Position numbers and translations under genes: made by a program. Under the pieces are notes generated by a model. That model was not told where the DNA came from, did not search any database, and saw only the letters and a list, made by a program, of their open reading frames with translations. From assembly GCA_905221605.1 (NCBI GenBank), contig CAJNDS010000001.1, positions 2,906,025 to 2,970,024 of the forward strand: a stretch of 64,000 nucleotides of DNA, in the 5' to 3' direction. This document shows, in pieces, positions 1-10,829 of this stretch; position 1 is the stretch's first letter; the number at the start of each line of letters is the position of its first letter. Source of the stretch: Symbiodinium natans. Taxonomy: Eukaryota > Sar > Dinophyceae > Suessiales > Symbiodiniaceae.

Positions 1-777
1 GGAACGAGGGAACTAGGGCCCTATATATACCATTTAAGGGATTATATAGGGTACCCATTTCTTAAACCCTAAACCCTAAACCCTAAACCCTACTAAGAAC
101 CAGGCCAAACAGGGTGAGCTGCTGTGAGGCCATATACCGTGGCAACATCATCCTGACCACATCGGTGCAGTCGCAGGGGACTGAGGATTCCTGTTGATAC
201 CCCAAAGCCTAAACCTCAAACCCCAAGTAACCCCTAAATCCCTAAACCTAAGCCCGAAACCCTAAACCCTAAACCCTAAACCCCAAACCCTAAACCCTAA
301 ACCCTGAACCCTAACCCTAAACCCTGCAATCACCAAGCCGGCTCGTAGGAGTTTAGGATTGCCCCGGCTTTTTCAAGAGATCGACCACTGGGGAGTCGCA
401 GGTCTAAACCTCAAGCCCCTTTTCCTCTCTTCCCTCAGGTATCCTGCGAACCTTCAGCCTATAAACCCGAAACCCTAAACCCTAAACCCTAAACCCTTGC
501 TCTCAGGATTCTTTTGTTGGGCACCCCCTCAACTTGGGGACCCTCTGACGTTTAGGATCCTTCCAAGACGCAGTCTAACACCCCGAAGCCCGAAGCCCTA
601 GCCCTACAGCTGGTTTAGGATTAAGGGTTTAGGGTTTAGGGTTTAGGGTTTGGGGGTTAGGGTTAAAGATTTAGGGTTTAGGGTTTAGGGTTTAGGGTTT
701 TTTTAGCCGTAAGCCCTAGGCTCTGTTGGGCTCTGTTTCTTCGCCGGCCCTGAAACGAGTTCAATTGAAGCTCGGAA

Positions 778-896
778 ACCTAAACCCTAAACCCTAAACC
801 CTAAACCCTAAACCCTAAACCCTAAACCCTAAACCCTAAACCCTAAACCCTAAACCCTAAACCCTAAACCCTAAACCCTAAACCCTAAACCCAAAC
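778..896. repeat. CCCTAAA array
   Basis: About 16 uninterrupted heptamers. With similar blocks at 61-90, 240-320, 470-500, 1436-1507 and TTTAGGG blocks at 625-700 and 1598-1705, it sets the pattern of both orientations that continues through the window. Confidence 0.95.
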
Positions 897-1902
897 CCTA
901 TTTAGCGTGCTTTGGGTATAGGCAAGATGCAATTGGGCACGAGAGCCCATAACCCTGAACCCTAAACCCTAAACCCTAAGCCGAAAACCCTAAACCCTAA
1001 ACCAGAGACTGAACCCCAACACGAATTCAAAGTTGGAGTCGACATGCCTCCTGCTCGGCAGCCTGTTTCCGCCTTTTTTAGCTTGCTGGGTTCCGTTGCC
1101 TACAAAGCCATATTGTGGCAGGGTTTGGCGTTTAGGTGGTTACTAGGTTACCTAGCCTTTTCAGATCGAATAGGTTGAAGTGTTTGTGGCTCTAGAATTG
1201 TTCCGTAATTGAGGGCTATTGGAGTCTCCGCCTACACCCTGAACCATTAAACCCTGCACCCTAAACCCTAGACCCTAAAACCCGAACCCTAAACCCTGAA
1301 CCCTAAACCCTAAACCCCAAACCCCAAATGGGCTTTGGCCGCCGAGGCTTCAAGCAATCGAAGTGGTTCCTCGCATGCGCTCCAGCTTCTCCCAGAACCA
1401 GATGGCATCTCTCTCGCGCGCCTTGCCTGCCTCTACCCCTAAACCCTAAACCCTAAACCCTAAACCCTAAACCCTAAACCCTAAACCCTAAACCCTAAAC
1501 CCTAAACACGCGAATGGCCACCTCAGTCTACAGTAAGGCTCACCTGCATCCCCGCCTCCACTCTCAAGAACATTGAACCTACATAATTTGTACTTTAGGG
1601 TTTGGGGTTTAGGGTTTAGGTTTTAGGGTTTAGGAGTCAGGGGTTTAGGGTTTAGGGTTTAGGGTTTAGGCTTTAGGGTTTAGGGTTTAGGGTTTAGGGT
1701 TTAGGTCTCCCATATAACCATACAGTCCAAACCCCAAAGCCCTCTTCGGGCGCAGGTTCTTAAGCGTGTCAGAGAGATTGATTTCTGGATGGTTAGGGTT
1801 TCGGGCTTATGGTTTAGGGTGTAGGCTTTAGGGTGCAGAGTTTAGGGTGTAGGGTTTAGGGTTTGGGGTTACGGGTTTGGGGGTTTAGGGTCTGGAGCTC
1901 AG

Positions 1903-3935
1903 GATTCACTGGTCTTAAGTTGCTTCGAATGTCGAATGAACCGGGCAGCAAGAAGGCCCGAGTACTACATAGGAGCTTTAGGTAGTAACCCTAAACCCTA
2001 AGCACTTTCAACCTTAAACCCTAAGCCCTATCCCTTGGCTGAGGCTCCGATTCGATGGCCTCGGATATGGGCTAGTGGTCCTTCCCCGCGCGGAGGACGC
2101 CCAAACCCTGAACCCTAAACCTTGGGATCTTCCCCTTTGGTATGGGCCCTTACAAGGTTTAATTAGGGTTTGGGGCTTTTGGGTTCAGGGTTCAGTCCTC
2201 AATAGGGATTACAACCAGGGGCGGGGGGGGGGGGGGGGGGGGTGCTATAATCCGTAATTATTAATGCAGGGTTTAGGGTTGAGGGTTTAGGGCTTAGAGT
2301 TTAGGGTTTAGGGGGAACATCCCTGTCCCTGAACCCTAAACCCTAAGCCCTAACCCTGAACCCTGAACCCTAAACCCTAAACCCTAAATCTCGACTCTTC
2401 GACCCTAAGCCGTCCGACCGATTGTTTCGGGCTTTGGGGTCAGCGTTTAGGGTTTATTAAGGTTTGAGGGTTTAGGGCTTTGGGTTTTTGAGTATTAGGG
2501 CTTTAGAGCTTTAGGGCTCTAGGGTTAACCCCGAATTGAAGACGCAGGGCGTAGCCCTCAACACAGGAGGTAATTGTGGACCCAAGAAGGGGGTAATTTA
2601 CTGCTGAGGTTTAGGATGTGTCGTTTACAGCGTCATGCTGTGAACCCAAGACCTGAAGCCCCAAATCCACAAGCCCAACACTTCCTAACCCCTGAGCCGT
2701 GCAAGCTCAAAAAGCACAGGCCTTGCCAACCCTGCACCCTCAAGGTTTAGGGTTTAGGGTTTAGGGTTTAGGGTTTAGGGTTTAGGGTTTAGGGTTCAGG
2801 ATGCTGGGGCGTCTTAGCATGTACGTTGTACCAATGTTCTTCAGGTCCATCTAAAAGCGCCTTGTTTGTTTTCACGCTAGGCTAGAAGGGTTTAGGGTTT
2901 AGGGTTTAGGGTTTAGGGTTTAGGGTTTAGGGTTTAGGGTTTAGGGTTTAGGGTTTAGGGTTTAGGGTTTAGGGGAGGCCTCACAAGAACCTGCCAGACC
3001 CTAAGCCGCCTGAGCCCTAGGAGCCTTTAGTGAGAAGCAGGCTGAAGTCCAAAAACGAGCTAGCTACCCGCTTTCTAAGTCTTGCTACGAGTTGAGTGTT
3101 TCCGCTTTCACACAGCCCTTTTATGGCCCTAAAGGACAAACACTAAACCGTCAACCTTAGTAAGCCTAAACCCCAAGCCCTAAACCCTAAACCCTAAACT
3201 AGTCCGTTGAGCATCCTCCACGCGATGGCATCTCTTGAAGGTTTTAGGGTTTAGGGTTTAGGGTTTAGGGTTCAGGATGCTGGGGCGTCTTAGCATGTAC
3301 GTTGTACCAATGTTCTTCAGGTCCATCTAAAAGCGCCTTGTTTGTTTTCACGCTAGGCTAGAAGGGTTTAGGGTTTAGGGTTTAGGGTTTAGGGTTTAGG
3401 GTTTAGGGTTTAGGGTTTAGGGGAGGCCTCACAAGAACCTGCCAGACCCTAAGCCGCCTGAGCCCTAGGAGCCTTTAGTGAGAAGCAGGCTGAAGTCCAA
3501 AAACGAGCTAGCTACCCTAAGCACGGGATCCGAAAAACACCTACAGTACCCTATATCCCTCCCAAATACAAACCCCCTTTTAAACCCTAAAACCCTGGAT
3601 GCAAAATCGACTAAAAAACCTCAACCCCAAGCCCTGAAACCACAAGGCCCTACTGAAAATGTCTACAAGCCCTAAAGCCCTCAAACACCAAGATCCTGAC
3701 TACCCGACTTACGGTGTGCATCCTTTTCAGAGGGCCCATCATAGCTTTGAGCCCAAGCAGGTTTAGGGCTACCTGCGGCACCCTGGATCCTAAGCCCTAA
3801 ATGGTTAGGAGGCCCTAAACCCCAAATCCTGAACCCTATTGAGGGTCGAGGGCTTTGTGTCTAAGGTTACCAGCAGTGGGCCCTCAGCCCCTATAAACAG
3901 GGTATATAAATCAAAGGTACACAAGGCCCCCGCCC

Positions 3936-3966
<31 letters not shown>

Positions 3967-4387
3967 AAAAAGAAAAACAAAAGAAACCGGGCATACTTTG
4001 GGCAGTAGGGCAATTGTTTCTTTTTTGTGGCCGAGTCCAACTTAGAGTCCTTGAGTTGTGCGTTGGGGGCTTAGGGCTTACGGCTTCTGCAAGCAGATCG
4101 TGTGATCTTTGGCCATGTTGAAGTGAAGCTTTTCCCGCCGGATCTGGCGTCACTCACCTCTGCGAGAGGTGGACGCACGCGTCCTCTTGTTGCAGCACCC
4201 GCAAAAAGACTCTCTCTTGACGCTTTCTTGATTGTTCCAGCAGGTCTAAGATCTCAGCCCTACGAGCCCTAAACCCTGACCCAAACCCCTAAATCCCGAT
4301 CCTCAGACCCTTTGTCCTGATGCTTCTTCAGATCGAACGGCCTGCCGAATACGAGTAGATGCTTATGTAGGGCTTTCGATCTTATAG
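1903..4387 (+). CDS. 3' part of an unidentified multi-exon gene
   Basis: Candidate exons: 1903-1981 (FTGLKLLRMSNEPGSKKARV), 2800-2844 and its copy 3276-3320 (MLGRLSMYVVPMFF), 3731-3760, 4097-4243 (RVIFGHVEVKLFPPDLASL...RLSLDAFLIVPA) and 4332-4387, which continues in frame to a TAG stop. The 4097 exon is the most convincing: 49 codons with AG before and AG|GTCTAA after. A further weak exon may lie at 1344-1432 (EVVPRMRSSFSQNQMASL) and another near 115-195. No family was recognised. Confidence 0.4.
2800..2844 (+). CDS. Duplicated 45-nt exon, copy 1
   Basis: TTCAG|GATGCTG...TTCTTCAG|GTCCATC. Identical to 3276-3320. The length is a multiple of three and both ends are phase 2, so tandem inclusion would not shift the frame. 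Confidence 0.5.
2889..2973. repeat. TTTAGGG array
   Basis: About 12 units; the longer of the two arrays in the duplicated block 2797-3514. Confidence 0.95.
3276..3320 (+). CDS. Duplicated 45-nt exon, copy 2
   Basis: Second copy of the exon at 2800-2844 inside a roughly 250-bp duplicated block that includes the downstream TTTAGGG array and the sequence GGAGGCCTCACAAGAACCTG. The array between the shared flanks is shorter here than in copy 1. Confidence 0.5.
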
Positions 4388-5061
4388 CCTACTAATTTGC
4401 TTCAGAACCCCACCCAAAAAATCAAACATATTCTTCCTTATAAAGATAATATCGGGATCCTTATCTCCATTTTTGTTTTTGTTCTGAGGGGGGGGGGGGC
4501 TGGTTCTTAAAGACATGGTGGATCATGGGTTGTAAGGAGGACAAGGGTTTGTGGATCTGCTGAAGCCTAAAGCAAGGCTGCTGTAGGGAGGTTAGGGGCG
4601 CGGCGGTTGTTGGCAACTTCAGCTAAACCCGAAACACCCCTAAACCCTGAACCCTGAACCCTAAACCCTAAACCCCACACCTTGGAAACCCTGAGTCCTA
4701 AACCCCAAACCCCTCAGACTCATCACAAACCGTTCCCTTTTCTCTTCCTAGGTCCCTCCTGGAGAACCCAGCTTCTAGTTCCCGCTGCCTTCAACTCGAG
4801 GGCTGTATTGCTTTAGGGGCTTAAGGGTTTAGGGCTTACTCTGGGTAGACCCTAAACCCCAAACCCTAAACCCCAAACCCGAAACCCTAAACCCTAAACC
4901 CCTAACCCTAAACCCTAAGCCCTAGACCCCAAACCCAGAACCCCAAACCCCAACCCCCTGACCCTAATCCCTAAGCCCTAAACCCTAAACCCTCAATCAA
5001 CCCCATACCCCTAACCCTAAACCCTAACCCTATACCTCATACCCTTCATGCCGTTCTGCGC

Positions 5062-6177
5062 GAAAAAGCGCCCGAGGCCCTACAGTGGTGGCGGCAGAAG
5101 CGCGCCTTTCAGGCCGGACTTTTTGTCTTCAGGGTGACAAGGGTTTGGGGTTTAGGGGGTTTAGGGGGTTTAGGGGGTTTAGGGGGTTTAGGGGGTTTAG
5201 GGGGTTTAGGGGGTTTAGGGGGTTTAGGGGGTTTAGGGGGTTAGGGGGGTTTTAGGGGGGGTTTAGGGGGTTTAGGGGGTTTAGGGGGTTTAGGGGGTTT
5301 AGTTTAAGGGGGTTTAGGGGGTTAGGGGGTTTAGGGGGTTTAGGGGGTTTAGGGGGGTTAGGGGGTTTAGGGGGTTTAGGGGGTTTAGGGGGTTTAGGGG
5401 GTTTAGGGGGTTTAGGGGGTTTAGGGGGTTTAGGGTTTGGGTTTCGGGTTTCGGGTTTAGGCCTTAGGGTATAGGGTTTACGGTGACAAGGGTTTGGGTT
5501 TAGGGTTTAGAGTGGCAAGGGTTCAGGGTTTGGGGTTTAGGGTGACAAGGGTTTAGGGTGTTTGGGGTCTAGGGTTTGGGATTTAGGGCCTGGGTTTGGA
5601 TGGATCTTAGGGCACGGAGTCGCTGATTCTGGCGGTTGGCTTGATTTTGCTTTTCACCAGAACTTTTCCAAGAGTCGGTCAACATACCCCAAACCCATAC
5701 CCCTTACCCTACAAGGGGAGAATATAAGGAAGGATTTCACACACACTAAACCCCAAACTCTAAACCCCAAACCCTGAACCCTAAACCCTTGTCACCCTAA
5801 ACCCTAAACCCTAAACCCTTAGTTTCTTAGAAGTGGTTTGCCCAAGGGGTATGTTGAATCCAGTGCTGCTGGCACGTCAGTAGCTCCAGCCCTAGCCCTA
5901 AGCCCCAAGCCCCAAGCCCCAAACCCCAAACCCCAAACCCCAAACCCTAAACCCTAAACCCTAAACCCTAAACCCTAAACCCTAAACCCTAAACCCTAAA
6001 CCCTAAACCCTAAACCCAAACCGCAATTATGCGGTGTTCTTGGAGTTTCTGGGCTTCTTGTCGGCTTCTAAATTCCAAAGTTGGTTTTGCCGTGTTAGAG
6101 GTGTGGGGGTTTGGACCAGGGCAGAAGAACTTCAAGGGCTCCGGGGTTTCGAGTGGCTGGGGGAACCCCTAGATTAG
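5062..6177 (+). CDS. Small unidentified gene, partial model
   Basis: Candidate first visible exon 5062-5139 reads PEALQWWRQKRAFQAGLFVF before a GTGACA donor. A terminal exon at 6125-6177 reads ELQGLRGFEWLGEPLD and stops at TAG. Between them is a TTTAGGGGG array (5151-5434). The exon start upstream of 5062 is unclear; an ATG at 5048 lies in a different frame. Function unknown. Confidence 0.35.
5151..5434. repeat. TTTAGGGGG variant array
   Basis: About 30 units of a 9-mer variant (TTTAGGGGG) with a few indels, unlike the canonical heptamer arrays nearby. It probably arose by expansion of one mutated unit. Confidence 0.9.
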
Positions 6178-6820
6178 AAAGCCCTTGAACCCAACCCGAA
6201 AGCAGACTTCCTCACCAAGCCTAGAATCCCGGCCCCCGAACTCGAAATTCACCCCTAAGCCCGAAATCCCAAACCGTAAACCGCTAAACCGCTACACCGC
6301 TACACCGCTAAACCCTAAACCCTAAACCCTAAACCGTTAAGCCCGCAACCCAGGTGCGGCACAGCTCTGGCAGCAGGCGTCGTTGGGTTTAAGGTTTTTT
6401 TTCGGTGGGGGTGAGCTGCGGGGGCGGCGGGGGGGGGGGTCCTAAGACTCTTCGTGTTTAAAGGAACTTAGGGTCCGTCCTCCTCTTGCCCTGTAAGGGC
6501 ATAGCGTTCAGGGTTTTGCAGGGCTTGGGGTAGGTTAGAGCATTTTTTTCGCAAGGACTTTCATTGTAAAGGGTGAAAAAAGTGATGTAAGGTCTCAAAC
6601 ACGATGAAGAACTAGTAAGATTGTGGTTCCTTTTGGGGTTCGCTGTGAATCCTTTCAATGCAAAACATGTGTTGCTTAGCAGGGCCTGGCGGGACGTATC
6701 GTGAACATCCAGACCCCCCCCCCTGCGTCTTATGGGGTTTTTACGAAAATAGGAGATCCCTAAAATAGGCCCCCCGGATAGTAGGAGCACCTTGTAAGAA
6801 GGACCCCAATAAGGTACCCT
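6178..6820. other. Spacer before the higher-order repeat
   Basis: Telomere-like words to about 6330, then about 450 bp of ordinary sequence with G/C runs. The right edge (GGACCCCAATAAGGTACCC at 6800-6819) matches an end shared by inverted-repeat elements elsewhere (for example 52373-52391). No gene is supported. Confidence 0.5.
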
Positions 6821-7058
6821 ACTGTGGATGGACAGAATCTTGCATGACCCCCTGCGTTACACGTGTGCGACGGTTGGTAATCGAGCTCCCCGCACCCGTC
6901 GAATTTCAATGTTGCGTGCGCATATGGGTGATGCAGGATTTCGGTCATTCACACACATGCACTTTCGAAGCATTGCAAGGACGGCAATGTTAAGATTCAG
7001 GGTCTGGAAGGGATGAGCTGCATGATAAAAATGATGCAGGATTTCGTCCATCAACAGT
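6821..7058. mobile_element. 238-bp TIR element D, copy 1
   Basis: Starts ACTGTGGATGGACAGAATC and ends GGATTTCGTCCATCAACAGT. The ends are about 26-bp inverted repeats with a few mismatches. Without coding capacity it looks like a MITE captured in a satellite. Further copies: 7927-8164, 9025-9262, 10592-10829. Confidence 0.75.
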
Positions 7059-7486
7059 CTGGAGACTTGCAAGTTTTCGGAAACTTTGGTCTCTAGTCAC
7101 GGCTGACCAAAGTCAACTGAGGGCCATATGTGAGGGGCCAGGATGGGGCAGAAAGTCCGGAATGTGGTATTTTTCAAAAACTTGAAAAACGCGACATTTC
7201 TGCTCTTTGGTGCTTGGCCACACCCGAGAAAGAGGAGAGCTTAGGCTTGAAGCTGCAAAAAGTACATCTCCGACATTCTTCCCAAAGGCCATTCTCCGAC
7301 AATCTTCCCAAAAGCCATTCCAGCAACAACTCTTGCCAACAAGTCAGTCAATTATCTTGTCCGAGACAGTCTGGAGACTTGCAAGTTTTCGGAAACTTTG
7401 GTCTCTAGTCACGGCTGACCAAAGTCAACTGAGGGCCGTATGTGAGGGGCCAGGATGGGGCAGAAAGTCCGGAATGTGGTATTTTT

Positions 7487-7745
7487 CAAGTTTCAAATTG
7501 TTTCCATAGTTTCAAATTAGTTTCCAGTCAGTTTCAAATTAGTTTCAAATCCAGTTGCAAAATCGCTGTTAAGGGGGAACTGCAATTTCTGTCCGCGCTT
7601 TTTGAAAACCAGGAATCTCTGAGATTCCTTCATTTTTTGAATCGCACGTAGGAAAATCCAGTTTCCCCTTAACAGCGATTTTGCAACTGGATTTTGAAAC
7701 TATTTTGAAACTAATTTGAAACTACAGAAACGAATTTGAAACTTG
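7487..7745. repeat. Long palindrome C, copy 1
   Basis: CAAGTTTCAAATTG at the left mirrors AATTTGAAACTTG at the right, with CCAGTTGCAAAATCGCTGTTAA inside each arm and AGGAATCTCTGAGATTCCT at the centre. The neighbouring B-A junction at 7165-7195 shows the site without the palindrome. Other copies: 8593-8852, 9691-9950 and a partial one at 10225-10409. Confidence 0.85.
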
Positions 7746-7926
7746 AAAAACGCGACATTTCTGCTCTTTGGTGCTTGGCCACACCCGAGAAAGAGGAGAG
7801 CTTAGGCTTGAAGCTGCAAAAAGTACATCTCCGACATTCTTCCCAAAGGCCATTCTCCGACAATCTTCCCAAAAGCCATTCCAGCAACAACTCTTGCCAA
7901 CAAGTCAGTCAATTATCTAGTCCGAG

Positions 7927-8164
7927 ACTGTGGATGGACAAAATCTTGCATGACCCCCTGCGTTACACGTGCGCGACGGTTGGTAATCGAGCTCCCCGCA
8001 CCCGTCGAATTTCAATGTTGCGTGCGCATATGGGTGATGCAGGATTTCGGTCATTCACACACATGCACTTTCGAAGCATTGCAAGGACGGCAATGTTAAG
8101 ATTCAGGGTCTGGAAGGGATGAGCTGCATGATAAAAATGATGCAGGATTTCGTCCATCAACAGT
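7927..8164. mobile_element. 238-bp TIR element D, copy 2
   Basis: Same length and ends as copy 1; differs by a few substitutions such as GTGCGCGACGG for GTGTGCGACGG. Confidence 0.75.
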
Positions 8165-9024
8165 CTGGAGACTTGCAAGTTTTCGGAAACTTTGGTCTCT
8201 AGTCACGGCTGACCAAAGTCAACTGAGGGCCATATGTGAGGGGCCAGGATGGGGCAGAAAGTCCGGAATGTGGTATTTTTCAAAAACTTGAAAAACGCGA
8301 CATTTCTGCTCTTTGGTGCTTGGCCACACCCGAGAAAGAGGAGAGCTTAGGCTTGAAGCTGCAAAAAGTACATCTCCGACATTCTTCCCAAAGGCCATTC
8401 TCCGACAATCTTCCCAAAAGCCATTCCAGCAACAACTCTTGCCAACAAGTCAGTCAATTATCTTGTCCGAGACTGTCTGGAGACTTGCAAGTTTTCGGAA
8501 ACTCTGGTCTCTAGTCACGGCTGACTAAAGTCAACTGAGGGCCGTATGTGAGGGGCCAGGATGGGGCAGAAAGTCCGGAATGTGGTATTTTTCAAGTTTC
8601 AAATTGTTTCCATAGTTTCAAATTAGTTTCCAGTCAGTTTCAAATTAGTTTCAAAATCCAGTTGCAAAATCGCTGTTAAGGGGGAACTGCAATTTCTGTC
8701 CGCGCTTTTTGAAAAACAGGAATCTCTGAGATTCCTGCATTTTTTGAATCGCACGTAGGAAAACGCAGTTTCCCCTTAACAGCGATTTCGCAACTGGATT
8801 TTGAAACTATTTTGAAACTAATTTGAAACTACAGAAACGAATTTGAAACTTGAAAAACGCGACATTTCTGCTCTTGCCACACCCGAGAAAGAGGAGAGCT
8901 TAGGCTTGAAGCTGCAAAAAGTACATCTCCGACATTCTTCCCAAAGGCCATTCTCCGACAATCTTCCCAAAAGCCATTCCAGCAACAACTCTTGCCAACA
9001 AGTCAGTCAATTATCTTGTCCGAG

Positions 9025-9262
9025 ACTGTGGATGGACAAAATCTTGCATGACCCCCTGCGTTACACGTGTGCGACGGTTGGTAATCGAGCTCCCCGCACC
9101 CGTCGAATTTCAATGTTGCGTGCGCATATGGGTGATGCAGGATTTCGGTCATTCACACACATGCACTTTCGAAGCATTGCAAGGACGGCAATGTTAAGAT
9201 TCAGGGTCTGGAAGGGATGAGCTGCATGATAAAAATGATGCAGGATTTCGTCCATCAACAGT
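9025..9262. mobile_element. 238-bp TIR element D, copy 3
   Basis: Third copy, one higher-order period (1098 bp) after copy 2. Confidence 0.75.
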
Positions 9263-10124
9263 CTGGAGACTTGCAAGTTTTCGGAAACTTTGGTCTCTAG
9301 TCACGGCTGACCAAAGTCAACTGAGGGCCATATGTGAGGGGCCAGGATGGGGCAGAAAGTCCGGAATGTGGTATTTTTCAAAAACTTGAAAAACGCGACA
9401 TTTCTGCTCTTTGGTGCTTGGCCACACCCGAGAAAGAGGAGAGCTTAGGCTTGAAGCTGCAAAAAGTACATCTCCGACATTCTTCCCAAAGGCCATTCTC
9501 CGACAATCTTCCCAAAAGCCATTCCAGCAACAACTCTTGCCAACAAGTCAGTCAATTATCTAGTCCGAGACTGTCTGGAGACTTGCAAGTTTTCGGACAC
9601 TCTGGTCTCTAGTCACAGCTGACCAAAGTCAACTGAGGGCCGTATGTGAGGGGCCAGGATGGGGCAGAAAGTCCGGAATGTGGTATTTTTCAAGTTTCAA
9701 ATTGTTTCCATAGTTTCAAATTAGTTTCCAGTCATTTTCAAATTAGTTTCAAAATCCAGTTGCAAAATCGCTGTTAAGGGGGAACTGCAATTTCTGTCCG
9801 CGCTTTTTGAAAACCAGGAATCTCTGAGATTCCTTCATTTTTTGAATCGCACGTAGGAAAATCCAGTTTCCCCTTAACAGCGATTTTGCAACTGGATTTT
9901 GAAACTATTTTGAAACTAATTTGAAACTACAGAAACGAATTTGAAACTTGAAAAACGCGACATTTCTGCTCTTTGGTGCTTGGCCACACCCGAGAAAGAG
10001 GAGCTTGAAGCTGCAAAAAGTACATCTCCGACATTCTTCCCAAAGGCCATTCTCCGACAATCTTCCCAAAAGCCATTCCAGCAACAACTCTTGCCAACAA
10101 GTCAGTCAATTATCTAGTCCGAGA

Positions 10125-10224
10125 NNNNNNNNNNNNNNNNNNNNNNNNNNNNNNNNNNNNNNNNNNNNNNNNNNNNNNNNNNNNNNNNNNNNNNNNNNNN
10201 NNNNNNNNNNNNNNNNNNNNNNNN
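10125..10224. other. Assembly gap of 100 N
   Basis: Exactly 100 N between an A module ending GTCCGAGA and the inside of palindrome C. The round number suggests a placeholder, so the array is probably collapsed here. Confidence 0.98.
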
Positions 10225-10591
10225 AATCGCTGTTAAGGGGGAACTGCAATTTCTGTCCGCGCTTTTTGAAAACCAGGAATCTCTGAGATTCCTTCATTTT
10301 TTGAATCGCACGTAGGAAAATCCAGTTTCCCCTTAACAGCGATTTTGCAACTGGATTTTGAAACTATTTTGAAACTAATTTGAAACTACAGAAACGAATT
10401 TGAAACTTGAAAAACGCGACATTTCTGCTCTTTGGTGCTTGGCCACACCCGAGAAAGAGGAGAGCTTAGGCTTGAAGCTGCAAAAAGTACATCTCCGACA
10501 TTCTTCCCAAAGGCCATTCTCCGACAATCTTCCCAAAAGCCATTCCAAGCAACAACTCTTGCCAACAAGTCAGTCAATTATCTTGTCCGAG

Positions 10592-10829
10592 ACTGTGGAT
10601 GGACAAAATCTTGCATGACCCCCTGCGTTACACGTGTGCGACGGTTGGTAACCGAGCTCCCCGCACCCGTCGAATTTCAATGTTGCGTGCGCATATGGGT
10701 GATGCAGGATTTCGGTCATTCACACACATGCACTTTCGAAGCATTGCAAGGACGGCAATGTTAAGATTCAGGGTCTGGAAGGGATGAGCTGCATGATAAA
10801 AATGATGCAGGATTTCGTCCATCAACAGT
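10592..10829. mobile_element. 238-bp TIR element D, copy 4 (array edge)
   Basis: Last copy; its ACAGT end abuts GTATCGTAAACCCC, where telomere-like sequence resumes. Confidence 0.75.

Larger units (their letters stand above)
2797..3514. repeat. Tandem segmental duplication with length-variable telomere array
   Basis: Two copies (about 2797-3070 and 3273-3514) share exon, GTCCATCTAAAAGCGCC flank, TTTAGGG array and the GAGGCCTCACAAG...GAGCTAGCTACC flank almost without change. Only the heptamer array differs, with more units in copy 1. Confidence 0.85.
6821..10829. repeat. Higher-order tandem repeat, unit about 1.1 kb
   Basis: Module order D-B-A-B-C-A repeats with periods of 1106 and 1098 bp and ends with a final D. 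D is a 238-bp TIR element, C a roughly 260-bp palindrome; A and B are about 170-bp spacers. The open reading frames that repeat here on both strands are by-products of the repeat. The array has no CCCTAAA blocks. It contains a 100-N gap, so the true copy number is unknown. Confidence 0.92.

Noticed and set aside
1-1000. True chromosome end or telomere
   Set aside because: Arrays are short, interrupted, in both orientations and continue at similar density to 64 kb; nothing marks the left edge as terminal.
6458-6790. 110-codon minus-strand ORF
   Set aside because: No domain, no splice context, and it overlaps an element end shared with intronic repeats.
7130-10825. Repeated ORFs of 60-128 codons in the satellite
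   Set aside because: They follow the repeat period on both strands, include palindrome sequence, and carry no domain; by-products of the array.
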